Assembly (NCBI GenBank): GCA_026874595.1
Contig: CM049315.1
Coordinates: forward strand, 6,130,664-6,194,663
Direction: 5' to 3'
From: Sipunculus nudus
Lineage: Eukaryota; Annelida; Sipuncula; Golfingiida; Sipunculidae
DNA length: 64,000 nucleotides
Shown: positions 51,601-62,457 of the stretch, piece by piece
How positions within the stretch are numbered: the stretch's first letter is position 1
How the letters are laid out: each line of letters begins with the position of its first letter
Notes under the pieces: generated by a model
Database searches by the model: none
Seen by the model: only the letters and a program-made list of their open reading frames with translations
Told to the model about the DNA's origin: nothing
Program-made: the position numbers and the translations under genes

Positions 51601-54600
51601 TCACTGAGAGCTGTAGCACATGTGGACACAAACCTAAACAAGGCCTACAGGCCTAATGTGAACCTGTGCAATGATATTACACAAGGTATAATGCTTCAAT
51701 GCTAGAGCATTACTTTTCAAGAACATGTGGAACATGTATATGAACAATGCAAGTACTAAACACTTAGAACAAGAAACAATTTAACAAACACCACTGCTGA
51801 AATTCTGGCATGGGTGCACACAACACAAAAACAAGAATACGGGTAGTCAACAACCAACAACGTGCATCTGCCAAAATCAGAGTGGGACGGGTGAAGTAAG
51901 GCATGGATTGACTGGCAAGGGGAAATAGAGTGAGGTGTTTTGCATAATAGCCTGGATGTCTGCAGCCCAAATGTGTATGAACTTGCGCCACCTACCACAA
52001 ATTCCAGAAAGCTGTCCAAGTTGTATACATATGCAAAATCTTAGACAGATAAGTCAAACCATTACTGAGATATGAGTGATTTTACCCTGAGGCAGACAAA
52101 CAGATGGATGCTGTGCAAAAATGGTGGCAGGTGGCGACACTAACTTTGGGTAAGATTAAGAGCTATGTAAGATCTATACACATGCAAACTTTCAGGGTGA
52201 TATGTCAAACCAGTCCTGAGATATAAGCCTGAATGTCTGCAGCATATACATAAATGTAGGTGGAGCCACCTGCCACAAATTCCAGAAAGCTATCCAAGAT
52301 GTATTAACCTGCAAAATTTTAGGCAGATATGTCAAACCACTGCCGAGATATAAGTGATTTTATCCCACGCAAACAAACAGACGGACGCTGTGCAAAAATG
52401 GTTGCAGGTGGCGCCACCAGTTTTGCGTATGATAAAGAGCTATGTGAGATCTATAAACATGCAATATTTTTGCCCAATCGGTCAAATGGTTCCTGAGATA
52501 TGAGCTTGGATGTCTGCAGGGTAAATGTGAATGTAGGTGGCGCCACCTCTCATAAAATCAAGAAAGCTGTCAAGGATGTATAAACCTGCAACATTTCAGG
52601 TGGATAAGTCAAACCACTGCCGAGATGTGAGTGATTTTATCCCAAGGCAGATGAACAGATGGACGCTGTGCAAAAAATGGTTGCAGATGGCACCACCATT
52701 TCAAGTGTATATTATAAAGCTTTCCAAGGGCTACATTTGTGCAATATCTTTAGCCTTATCGGTCAAACGGTTCCCGAGATATGTTGGTGTATGTGTGGAA
52801 ACAGACGCACAAATGGACGCTGGGCAGAGAAGAAAGGTCAGAGGTCAACCAAAAATGAGAGCGCAGCAGTTCACATGTGAATGATCATAATTCCGAATTT
52901 TAAAAAATTCTGCCCAGTGGTTATTGAGGAGTTATCTGGAAACCTATGCGGCGATGGCGGCAGCGTCGGCGTCCGACTGAAAACATAGTATCCGCAAAAC
53001 TCTGTTTTGGCAGATACAATGATTGTAGCTGGCACCACCAGTCTTATATACAATGAAGAGATATATAAATATGCCCAATATCAGACTGATATGTCAAACC
53101 CCTCCTGTGAAATAAGCAGGGACATACACTGTGCAAAAATTATTGTAGGTGGCCCCATCAGTCTTGTACATTATAAAGCTACCCGATATGTACAAACATG
53201 CCCAATTTTAGGCTGATGTATCAAATTCCTCTGTAGAAATAAGCAGGCGCATACACTGCAAAAGTCAATGTAGGTGGCACCACCTGTCTTATAAATAAGA
53301 ATACCATCAAAGACGCTTAGACAGGTCAAAATATCAGTCCAATACATCAAACTTCCCCAGAGTTTGATGCACTGGGCTGAATAAGCTTAGGTGAGTAAGG
53401 CAGTTGCCCCCAAGTGACTTGTGACAAAATACTGCCTCAAGCTACTGTACTGAGTGAACTCTTGACCTGTACCTGGCTAGACTGAGTGAACTCTTGACCT
53501 ATTGCATAATCTGACACAGATGGCAGTCTGCGAAAGCTATAATAGATTCAGGCTGAACTTTGGTGCCAAATATGATGCAGTGAGCAGTCTTCCAAAGCTA
53601 TAAATAGAATGCAGTTACTGCACTGAGTGAACTCTTGACCTCTACCTGGCTGCACTTCTTCCAATCCTGGCACTGTGCCAAAACTATTTATAGAGCTGAC
53701 ATCATCTTGGCTAATGGCCAACATCAAGGCACTGGCAATCTGCCAATGGTAAACCAAGTGCTGCCATCTGTACACAAAAGTGGTCCCTACTTGAAATAAC
53801 TTTGAAATTTATTTACCCAATACAAAATGCTTTCCAGCTAACTTTTATAAAAAAGAAATCAGGAATATATGTAAAATTATTACGGATACATACTGATTGC
53901 AAAATTAAAATACAGATATATCTCATTGATGGCAAATTCTTGAATTAAGTTGAGTAGGGATACCAATAATTTATAATCCAAGTACAGTTGTCTTTATTTA
54001 GCCACAGAGAGCTGAATATCCATGATTGTAACATTGCCTGGATGAATAACTTAAATCATAATTCTAAATTTTTTAAAAGCTTTTAAAAAACCTTTCTTTT
54101 CAATATTAACCAAAGATAACCTGAAATCTACATGTCTAGTGGCATGATGTAATAGATGCTGATAAACTAGTGCCAGGCTAGATGTAACAGCATAACACAG
54201 CTAACATATATGGTAAAATGACTCAATTCAATCTCCATAATTCAGCCAAAAATCATTCATGTGGAACCATTAATGACAATTATTATAAGAATTATTGTAG
54301 GGATTATTCTTGTAAAATATTTAACAAACTGGCTTCAGTGGCATCAGTTGAAAAACGTTTCACAGGTTTATAACTCATATGGGAAGATACAGCAAATTGG
54401 CTAATTTCAGCTTCCCGTACCTCAGCCAAAAAGCACTGAACCAAAACCATTTGAACAAACTTGAATTATCAACATCTGAGGATAATTAATGTGTGAGATT
54501 TAAGAATTTGGCCCAGTGGTTTTTGAGAAGAAGATCTTTGTAGCCACTGAGCTAAAATGGGCTGTTATGGCATATGACTAAATTCAGCTTCCCATAACTT

Positions 54601-57323
54601 AGCCAAAAATCACTGAAAAGAGACCATATGAACAAACTTCAGAAAGCACTACCCTAGGAACATTTCTCTGCGATATTAAACATTTTGGCCATATGGTTTC
54701 AGAGGAGAAGTTTTTTGTAGCCCTCAGTGTGATACAGGCACTGATGACCCCGTACAAAAAAGGCCGATGCAGGTGGCGCCACCAATACCTCAATTTCAGA
54801 TATGACCTATGTGATCAACATTGGCATAAAATTTGGTGATGATAGCTCCAGCCGTTTCTGAGATTTAAATTTTAATATGCTTTTTTGCACAGATAACAAG
54901 TTCAACCTCCTGTAACTAGGCCAAAAATCTCCGAACTGGAACCATTCGAACAAACTTGAGTAAGGTTGTTCCAGGGATCATTTCTGTGAAATATTGGACA
55001 ATTTGGCTGGACGGTTTCGGAGAAGAAGTTTTTAAAGCTTTTTTAGCTTTTTCCCTATAAAATCTAAGAAAATGCAGTTAGAAAAAAAAATAAACAAAAT
55101 CCGATATAGTGTTTTGGATGACTGATTATTTGCAAAAAATTTGGTGATGCTAGCTCCTGCCGTTTTTGAGATAGCTATGGTTAACGTACAGACGACGCAC
55201 GACGCACGACACATGACGCATGACGGACGACGCCACACCATCTCATAAGCTCACAGGTTCGCTAAAAAGAAGACACATGTCACTGAGAGCTGTAGCACAT
55301 GTGGACACAAACTTGAAAAAGAAAGCACATGTCACTGAGAGCTGTAGCACACGTGAACACAAACTTGAAAAAGAAGGCACGTCACTGAGAGCTGTAGCAC
55401 ACGTGGACACAAACCTGAAAAAGAAGGCCCATGTCACTGAGAGCTGTAGCACACATAGACATAAACCTGAAAAAGAAGGCACATGTCACTGAGAGCTGTA
55501 GCACACGTGGACACAAACCTGAAAAAGAAGGCACATGGTACTATGAGAGCTGTAGTACACATGGACACAAACCTGAAAAGTAGGCACATTTCACTATGAG
55601 AGCTGTAGCACACGTGGACAAACCTGAACTAGAATATCAGCAGAAGCTGACAAAAGCCCTCAGCCAAAAGAACAGTGTTTAGAGGTGGTAACAGTAACAA
55701 ATACTAAATATCTGTTCTCACATGGATGTATATCCGTACATGTCTCAGTTATAAATTTAAAATGGAGAGGTATGCACCAAGATTGATAACCAATCCACCA
55801 AATGCTTCCTGAAAAATAAGCTTCTAAGTTTTATTCTATTACAAGCTATGTGACCCTGAAAAGTAGGTCAAGGTCACCCATCTTCGAACTTGACCGAGAT
55901 TTTGTCGATATACATCTTCACCAAAGAAATAAAATTCCTATTGTGAATCCTATAGAGATATCCTGCTGACAAGGCCAAAGTTGAAAAATTTAAGAAAAAT
56001 TCATTAAAAATCAGAAATTGTAAGTGGCGCCCCCAAACTTGTGCAGCAGTTACAGACCATCAGTCCCTATGATCATAGTAAGTATTGTGAAAATCTACCC
56101 AATGGTTCCTGAGAAATAAGCTTCTAAATGTTTTTTCTATAATCAGCTCTAAAACGTAGAAAAATAGGTAAAGGTCACCCATCTTTGTTTGACCGAGATT
56201 TTGTCAATATACATCTTCACCAAAAAAATAAAATTCCTACATTGAATCCTTTTAGAGTTATCCTGCTCACAAGCCCAAAGTTGAAAAATTCGATAAAAAT
56301 TCATTAAAAATCAGAAATTGTAGGTGGCGCCACCAAACTTGTGTAGCAGGTACAGACTATCAGTCCCAATAATCATAGTAAGTTTTGTGAAAATCCACCA
56401 AATGGTTCCTGAGTAATAAGCATCTAAGTGTTTTTCTATAATCAGCTCTAAAATGTAGAAAAATAGGTCAAGGTCACCCATCTTCGAACTTGACTGAGAT
56501 TTTGTCGATATACATCTTTACGGAGGAAATAAAATTCTGACGGTGAATCCTTTTCAAGATTTCCAGATCACAAGGTAAAAGTTAAAGGACGCCGGACGGT
56601 TGGATGGACGGACGGACAGCTTGGATGACAACAATAGCCCATCATCCTAAGGGCTGAAGGCTAAAAAGAAGGCACATGTTACTATAAGAGCTGTAGCACA
56701 CATGGACACAAACTTGAAAAAGAAGGCACATGGTACTATGAGAGCTGTAGTACACATGGACACAAACCTGAAAAAGAAGGCCCATGTCACTGAGAGCTGT
56801 AGCACACATAGACATAAACCTGAAAAAGAAGGCCCATGTCACTGAGAGCTGTAGCACACATGGACACAAACCTGAAAAAGAAGGCACGTCACTGAGAGCT
56901 GTAGTACACATGGACATAAACCTGAAAAAGTAGGCACATGGTACCATGAGAGCTGTAACACACGTGGACATAAACCTGAAAAAGAAAGCATGTTACTATG
57001 AGGAACAAAACAGAAAGGGTCAGAATAAGTTTAACAAAAGCCTGCAATTTCCCTTGTAAATACTTATAAACATTTGCAGACAGATAACAAAATGTTGTAT
57101 GATATCTCATGCCTATAGAGATTAAGACAACAAGTGTGTTGGATTCCTGAGATTTTAGGTTTGATTTTTGACTGTGAAAACTTCTTTTAATGTATATGGT
57201 ATAACTGCAATGGCATCTGGTGCAATATATAGGCAGTAATTTTATACAGAAGAAAGGATAGTTGTAGTAATTTCTTTACTTTTCACGTTCCAAAATATAG
57301 ACCCAATTCTGAGCCCACTCATA

Positions 57324-57359
<36 letters not shown>

Positions 57360-57949
57360 GACTCGACTGGCGATACCAAAAACTTCTAGCATGCAACCAT
57401 TCCAATCCAGATATGTACCTGATGAGTGAACACAACCTCAACATTGCTCCCACGAAACTGTACTGTAGTATCAAAAGATGAAGACAAACTTACTGAACAT
57501 TAATTATATATATGTATATTATATATATATTATTTATATATATATTTATATACCGGTATATATATAAAAATAAAAAATAAAATATATATATATGCTAGTC
57601 AGTTTGCTGCTTTGTCTTAGAAAAAACTGTGTGTTAACGCAAAACTATGTTTGCTTCCTTGCTCATAACATTCAAATAAATCGTTGTGTGTGTAAACTTG
57701 TAATGGGGGGGGGGGGGGGGATTCTGTTCACTGAGTGACTATGTGATTATGATTGCATCATGACAGTGAATGCAATGTGACAGCTGTCACATGGAGACTG
57801 AATACAGTTGGGTTTAATTGGTGAACATGCAGAATCTAGAATGTTCTACTCTGGTTACTTATAAATATCCCTTCAGCATGACTTGGTTTATCTAACCTGA
57901 AATAAGCTGACAGGAAGAAGGGGAGATTCAGAAACTTGAGGCAGTCCAT
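48325..57949 (-). CDS. ALG11: ALG11, GDP-Man:Man3GlcNAc2-PP-Dol alpha-1,2-mannosyltransferase, 4 exons
   Basis: Exons in transcript order: 57949-57897, 50896-50651, 50044-49113, 48608-48325. They join in phase to 1515 nt, 504 residues plus stop (vertebrate ALG11 about 492). The enzyme (GT4 family) adds the fourth and fifth mannoses to the lipid-linked oligosaccharide on the cytosolic face of the ER. Visible: an N-terminal hydrophobic anchor at about 19-45, glycine loop [11 protein letters not shown] at about 81-91, [31 protein letters not shown], and the EX7E motif EHFGIGVVE (Glu406-Glu414) followed by [13 protein letters not shown]. The start ATG has A at -3 and G at +4. Exon 1 is assigned by phase, hydrophobicity and its GTTAGA donor, so it is less certain than the other three. 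Intron 1 is 7.0 kb and repeat-filled. An AATAAA follows the stop by 37 bases. Confidence 0.93.
48609..49112. other. ALG11 intron 3
   Basis: Contains a poly-G run near 48918. No other structure seen. Confidence 0.8.
49113..50044 (-). CDS. ALG11: ALG11 exon 3 (large catalytic exon)
   Basis: Acceptor TTGTTTGTAG|A, donor G|GTAAGA, 932 nt. It runs from [20 protein letters not shown] to EHFGI and covers most of both Rossmann domains, including [16 protein letters not shown] and [11 protein letters not shown]. Confidence 0.97.
50045..50650. other. ALG11 intron 2
   Basis: 0.6 kb AT-rich intron with no defined repeat. Confidence 0.7.
50651..50896 (-). CDS. ALG11: ALG11 exon 2 (membrane anchor and glycine loop)
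   Basis: Acceptor CTTCTTTTTCAG|G, donor AA|GTAAGT, 246 nt. It encodes [20 protein letters not shown], then [17 protein letters not shown] and up to the glycine loop. The first 42 coding bases (50896-50855) belong to the tandem repeat filling intron 1. With exon 1 it gives one continuous hydrophobic anchor, as expected for ALG11. Confidence 0.9.
50855..51635 (-). repeat. Tandem array A: 15 copies of the ALG11 exon-2 5' edge and acceptor
   Basis: Minus-strand unit of 52-54 bp: TTCTTTTTCAG, then GTTTGTGTCCACGTGTGCTA, then CAGCTCTCATAGTGACATGT, then GCC. The copy nearest the gene is the real acceptor and first 14 codons of exon 2. Upstream copies keep the pyrimidine tract; many keep CAG|G, others read CAAG|T or shorter tracts. 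Units with CTCATAGTGAC are 54 bp and those with CTCAGTGAC 52 bp. Confidence 0.9.
51851..53017 (+). mobile_element. Hairpin-ended non-autonomous element, subfamily B, copy 1
   Basis: The left end AACGTGCATCTGCCAAAATC matches, inverted, the far end of the copy at 62458-63610. The right end, AAAACATA, then hairpin GTATCCGCAAAAC, TCT, GTTTTGGCAGATAC, is slightly decayed. The interior has tandem blocks with AGGTGGCGCCACC, GGTCAAATGGTTCCTGAGAT and AACAGATGGACGCTGTGCAA. No coding; the open frames are incidental. Confidence 0.7.
53018..53340. repeat. Extra diverged internal blocks of the subfamily B element
   Basis: Three weaker repeats of GTAGGTGGCACCACC, then CTTATAAA, then ATGCCCAAT continue after the terminal hairpin, suggesting an older adjacent copy. 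Confidence 0.5.
53390..54230. other. ALG11 intron 1 sequence with short degenerate repeats
   Basis: CTGAGTGAACTCTTGACCT recurs at about 53450, 53478 and 53619. Otherwise AT-rich with no defined structure. Confidence 0.5.
55263..55628 (-). repeat. Tandem array B: 7 copies of the exon-2 edge unit
   Basis: Same unit and orientation as array A, again with the CTTCTTTTTCAG acceptor-like stretch between units. It starts and ends within a unit, at the insertion points. Confidence 0.9.
55629..56661. mobile_element. 1.0-kb insertion splitting the array a second time
   Basis: It begins after AACCTGAA and ends with AAGGGCTGAAGGCT before AAAAAGAAGGC, the same point of the unit as the first insertion. 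Inside are about three tandem blocks of 300 bp (AGGTCAAGGTCACCCATCTT, GACCGAGATTTTGTCGATAT, TTCATTAAAAATCAGAAATT, GTGGCGCCACCAAACTTGTG), ending in a GGACGGTTGGATGGACGGAC tail. Confidence 0.7.
56662..57003 (-). repeat. Tandem array C: 6-7 copies of the exon-2 edge unit
   Basis: Same unit and orientation. The last partial copy stops at ATGTTACTATGAGGAAC, beyond which ordinary intron sequence begins. Confidence 0.88.
57325..57359. repeat. (CA)n(TA)n microsatellite
   Basis: CA and TA dinucleotides immediately 5' of the hammerhead-like segment. Confidence 0.9.
57415..57471 (+). ncRNA. Hammerhead-ribozyme-like motif (candidate)
   Basis: CTGATGA (57419-57425), helix II closed by GTG (57426-57428) and CAC (57451-57453) with an inner CAA/TTG pairing, then GAAA (57454-57457). 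Helix III would be AC/GT around a 6-base loop with T57466 A57467 as the U-H before the cleavage point. Helix I would be GTAC (57415-57418) with GTAT (57468-57471). The core bases are in the canonical order; helix III is very short. It lies between two microsatellites, a usual setting for hammerheads in Penelope-like and retrozyme elements. Degenerate or inactive is possible. Confidence 0.35.
57505..57592. repeat. TA-rich microsatellite
   Basis: Imperfect TATA repeats interrupted by ACCGG and AAAATAAA. Confidence 0.85.
57706..57720. repeat. Poly-G tract in ALG11 intron 1
   Basis: A run of about 15 G on the + strand. Confidence 0.9.
57897..57949 (-). CDS. ALG11: ALG11 exon 1
   Basis: ATG in strong context (GACAGCATGG) opens [17 protein letters not shown] and ends AG|GTTAGA. 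Joined to exon 2 it makes an Arg codon and extends the hydrophobic anchor, as expected for ALG11. No other ATG exon of the right phase was seen nearby. Confidence 0.75.
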
Positions 57950-57978
57950 GCTGTCACAACACGTACTGCACCATCATC

Positions 57979-57990
57979 CACGTGACGTCA
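57979..57990 (-). promoter_or_regulatory. Overlapping E-box and CRE just upstream of the ALG11 start
   Basis: CACGTGACGTCA joins CACGTG (57979-57984) and TGACGTCA (57983-57990), 30-41 bases upstream of the ATG. bZIP factors of the ATF6/XBP1/CREB type and bHLH-ZIP factors bind such cores. For an ER glycosylation gene this fits ER-stress or nutrient control; that is inference from motif and position. Confidence 0.45.
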
Positions 57991-60900
57991 GAGCATTGGT
58001 GTTCTGAAAGGAAATTCGAAATCCTTTTAATTAGTATAGAAATTCTAATGTTGGTATATACAGTTTAGGTCTTATGAAATACTATCATTTATATCAATCA
58101 CTGCAAAGAAAGCATACCACTGATGTTACCACTGATCTTGAGCATACGGAGACGGCGTCATTGCAACAGATAGATTGTTTCCATTTTCCTTACGGGTCTC
58201 TCCGATTTGTTACCTTGACCTAGCCGCAAGTTCACAGGTCAATCCAGATCGTCTGGTAAACAGGGAAACACGCACGTCAGGAAGGTGTCACGAGTCCAGG
58301 TGGGTCTGTTCATCATGAAATAACACATTGATGATTAATTATCTCTTATCAGAGCGAGGTTCCCTACAGAAGATATACTAATAAGATACAAAACTGTGGA
58401 GTTTTCTCAGAGTAAACACTTGATAGAGGTTTGGCCTGTCACCAGTGTCAGTGATAATTAAGCCAGCCAATGACTGGTATCCGAAACCATATCCTGTCCA
58501 GTAAATCTGCATTGCAAAGTACCCCGTTAGTTCGGTTGGCCATCGATTAACAAGATAATAATAGAAAATGTGTTAACAGTAAAATGCAGGAAAGAACATA
58601 TTCACTCTCTAATGGATTTCATAATTTGATAGCAGAGTTGTTGCTTGACATCTTCTTTGACACTCCCACCTCTCCCCCTCCTTCATGCAGAGAAACTGGA
58701 GATTGGTGTCTTCTGTCTGTGTTTTTTACTTTAATTCAAACACACACAAATATTTTTTTATATATATATAGTTATGATTAAATATATTCTTTAAATTGAC
58801 CATGAGTCTGTAATAAAATATTATTGTTATTATATATATAATATTTACAGGGAAATCTGACTAGCAGGACCACCTGCAGGACCAACCAAAGTGGGGTGGT
58901 TGTGTTAGTGGGGTTGTTGTGTAAGTGATATTTTAGTATATAAGTGAAAGTTGTATATTTCTTTGTGAATAACTTTATATATAAAAAAAAAATTATCAGC
59001 TTTGTATATATTTATCACTTTACCAAAGGTTCTCCTGTTTATTTGCAAGACCTTTACTGGTGTATTTTTCCTGGAGACATAGGGAGCAATCATTCAATTC
59101 TTATTAATAATATATTCTGCCATTCTACTCTAACTTATTATCACATATATGGATGACATGTTTACTTGTCATTATTTCAAATGTCTTTGAAAATAACCTG
59201 TATGTAGGTACATCTTAAAGTACCTGGACCTATACAATAGGGACCCCCACAAAACAGCTTTAGAATTCAGATTTTAAGTTCTCTTTGCAACTAGACACAA
59301 CCACCTATAGCAGTAAATAAACCTGAAGGTATATATCATTGGCCAAAATAGTTAACAGTGAGAAATCATGAGATCTGAGGTCATTTTTCATCAGATTTGA
59401 GTTAGAGACTGAGAACAAGGGATCTTAGACCTCAGTACCATATATTTACACAGCCAGCATTTACTCTCTTTTACCAGTCATTGATCTTAAAAAAATACTG
59501 TTGAACCCTTCATTTAACTACAACCACTTCAGGATATATTGCTCTCAGTCCAGCAGACATGTTACAGGGTGCATATAAAGATAGAATTGTCCCAAGGCTC
59601 AATGGAGAATTGTCCCAAGGCTCTCACCATTGATGCTTGCCTTACTGGTAAAGCTGTTGGATTGCTGGACAGGCCTACAACTCAGTGGCCAACATGGGCT
59701 TAAATCCAGGATAACCCCAATTTTATTTTCCCCTGGTAAAAATAAACTTATATTTAATGTCTGATTGTCTGTACATGTGACATAATACAGCTCATCTTAA
59801 ATGGCACCTAACTAATGGGGCCCTGGGGGCCTATACAATCCTTTTGTCAGTACAGTTTCAGTGATTTTTCTTCAACGTTTGGTCTGATTCAGAGAATGTT
59901 GTTTGTCTGGATTTCCTTGATTTTTGCTATATATTTTGATCTTTTATTTGGCCTGTGTGGTGTTCCTTTTGAGACTGACAGGTATCAAGTAAGCAATGGG
60001 AATAGTTCCTGATAGCTCAACAATCATACATTTCCTCAGACCATCGATTCACCATGTTTTAACCAGACATTGGTGATATATATTTCTGTTGTCGTTGAAA
60101 ATTTAAACAAATTGGCAAATGGGTTCTAAAAAAATTTGACTGGAAGTTTTGAATATCAGCCCATGATGTCGCAGGTCATGCTTGGCAGCTGAGCATCATG
60201 ACCCATGGGTCACTTGATCCTATATATGAGACTCAGCTCTGAATCCATAGAGAAATGCCAAACAACGAAAATCAGTTCAAGATTCATTGTATATTGTACA
60301 TTATTGTGCTCTACATGGGAGTAATCATTGTTGTTACTATTAAATGGTCTTGTTTATGCAGTTTGTTACTCCCAACAGGCACTATGTACACCTGTAGGCG
60401 AACACTTGCATGCAGGAAAACTTTGTAACAGGCAACTAAATAAACACTTGTAAGTTTCCACAGTCACGAGTAAAAAATGATGTTTGTGAGATCATGAAAA
60501 TACAAGTAGTCACATTTATACAAGCAGGATGCTCCGTGCAGCTAAACTAGGTCAAGCATGACTTCTCATGTCGCATGTACATGACAAGGGGCCTTCTCAA
60601 ATCTACAAGTGAGTCACATGTAGTTACAGCTTATTTCATGTTGGACTACTGATTTAGATCTATGGGTGAATAAGTTATGTGAAAGTTTTCATTTGCCTGA
60701 GTTACTTAGGCATGTTTATCAGTACTAATCACAATGCTTTATGGTAAATAATGTTTGTCTTTCATTTTGTCTCTTTCATTTCTCAACAAACGACATTATT
60801 ACAGACACAGAAACTTTCATTTTTAGCCTTAAGTGTTGGTTTTGCACAACAGTGAACCTCAGCTGCACTCTAACAAAATATAATTTTATAAATCTGAGTT

Positions 60901-61176
60901 CAAATTAATCATGATAACAAGTACTGTTGCCAAAAAGATTAAACAAAAATTTAGCTCATTCCATGTTGACACCATGAAAGCAGAGTTATATTCTGTGTTT
61001 TCACATGATTTAATTGAAGAATAGTACTGGTCATAGACACATAATATTTAGAAATAAAACATTCTTAGTGCATTGTTTACCACTTGCTCAACAGAGGGCA
61101 GCACTCCAGTTATATTCATATTTTTCCATAATACCATCTACCAAGTTGAATGTTCAGGTATCGTTGTACAGTCAGT
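57991..61176. other. Region upstream of ALG11, dispersed repeat fragments
   Basis: No gene recognised and no obvious divergent neighbour. A repeat fragment ends near 60240 with the palindrome GACCCATGGGTC (60200-60211) and ACTCAGCTC, resembling the element start at 39765. A TA microsatellite lies near 58755-58770. Confidence 0.45.
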
Positions 61177-62300
61177 GTATCCGCCAAAACTGTGTTTTGC
61201 TGATATGCTGTTTTCAGCTGGACCCTCCCACTGCCACATAGGTTTCAGGAAAACTCCTCCATAACCCTCAAAATTTTTTAAAACTCAGAATTATGATCAG
61301 GTCACATGCGAACTGCTGCACCCTCATTTTGGGTTGACCTCTGAGTTTTCCTCTCTGCTTTCCATCTGTGCATCTGTTTTCACACATAAACCTGGCCACA
61401 TTTTTTGGGACTCATTTGACCAATAGGGCAGAAATTTAGCATTAGTATAGCTTTTTGATAGCTTTATTTGATGCACAATACTGGTGGCGCCATCTAAAAC
61501 GATTTGAGCACAGTGTCCATCTGTTTGTCTGCCTAGGGTTAAAATCACTGTATATCTGAAGTGGTTGGACTTATTCGCAGGAAATTTGTATATATAGACA
61601 CCATGGATATATTTCACATTTATATGACAGGTGGCCCCACTTACAATCACTTTTACGCTGCAGACATCCATGAAAATATTTCAGGACTGGTTTGGTGTAT
61701 CAGCCTGAAATTTTGCATGTGTATAGATCTTATGCAGATCTTTATCCTACACAAAAGTGCTGGTGCCACCTGCAACTATTTTTGCATGGTGTCCATCTGT
61801 TTGTCTTTCTAGGATAAAAATCACATATCCTGGCAGATGTTTGACTTATCCACCTGAAATTTTGCACATGTATTTAATACATCTTAGATAGATTTCTCAT
61901 TTATATGTGGCACCATCTACAATCATGTTTATCCTGCAGACATCCATGCTAATATCTCAGGACTGGTTTGATATATCACACTGAAATTGCATGAGTATAG
62001 TTACATAGCTCTTCAGCTAATACTAATTTGGTGGCCTAACCTACAACCTTTTTTGAGTGGTGTCCATCTGTTCATCATCCTAGGGTAGAAAATCACTCAT
62101 ATCTCATCAGTGGTTTGACTTCTTCACCTGAAATTTTGGATGTGCATGCATCTTGGATAGCTTTCTCATTCAAATGACAGGTGGCACCACCTTCAATGAT
62201 GTTTACAATAGACATCCATGCTAATATGCAACATATCTCATTTCCCCTTGTAACTCAATCCATGCCTCTCTTCACCCATACTACCTTTTATATTGGCAGA
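61177..62300 (-). mobile_element. Hairpin-ended element, subfamily B, copy 2 (degraded)
   Basis: It begins with GTATCCGCCAAAAC, TGT, GTTTTGCTGATAT (hairpin with mismatches) and reads in the opposite direction to the copy at 51851. The interior has GGTGGCGCCATC, ACAGTGTCCATCTGTTTGTC and CAGACATCCATG blocks. The far end is not well defined. Confidence 0.6.
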
Positions 62301-62457
62301 AACACACTACCTGTATTCTAGTTACTAACTTGAATGTAAGCAGCATCTAAATGAGTCATCTAGATTTATAATCATTAAAACATGAAAATTATTTACTTCA
62401 AATTAATCTTGTATAGAGTAAGGAAAATTTCTGGATTTTATTTTCTGGTGATTTATT

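Larger units (their letters stand above)
51636..55262. mobile_element. 3.6-kb insertion splitting the ALG11 intron array
   Basis: The array stops in AACCTA at 51635 and resumes in CTAAAAAGAAG at 55262, so the block interrupts one unit. It ends in a tail of GACGACGCACGACGCACGAC repeats and CTCATAAGCTCACAGG, as other dispersed non-coding elements do. It contains the nested hairpin-ended element 51851-53017 and diverged blocks (GTTTCTGAGAAGAAG, AGCCAAAAATCACTGAA) repeating at 54230-55030. Confidence 0.6.

Noticed and set aside
51073-51631. Cysteine-rich frames (repeats of VCVHVCYSS and [10 protein letters not shown]) in ALG11 intron 1
   Set aside because: They are the translated tandem repeat, not independent genes; only the gene-proximal unit is coding in the ALG11 model.
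62098-62112. Second hammerhead-like CTGATGAG on the minus strand
   Set aside because: It is a point variant of the CTCATATCTCTGCAGTGG phrase of the repeat family and lacks the GAAA and helix partners.
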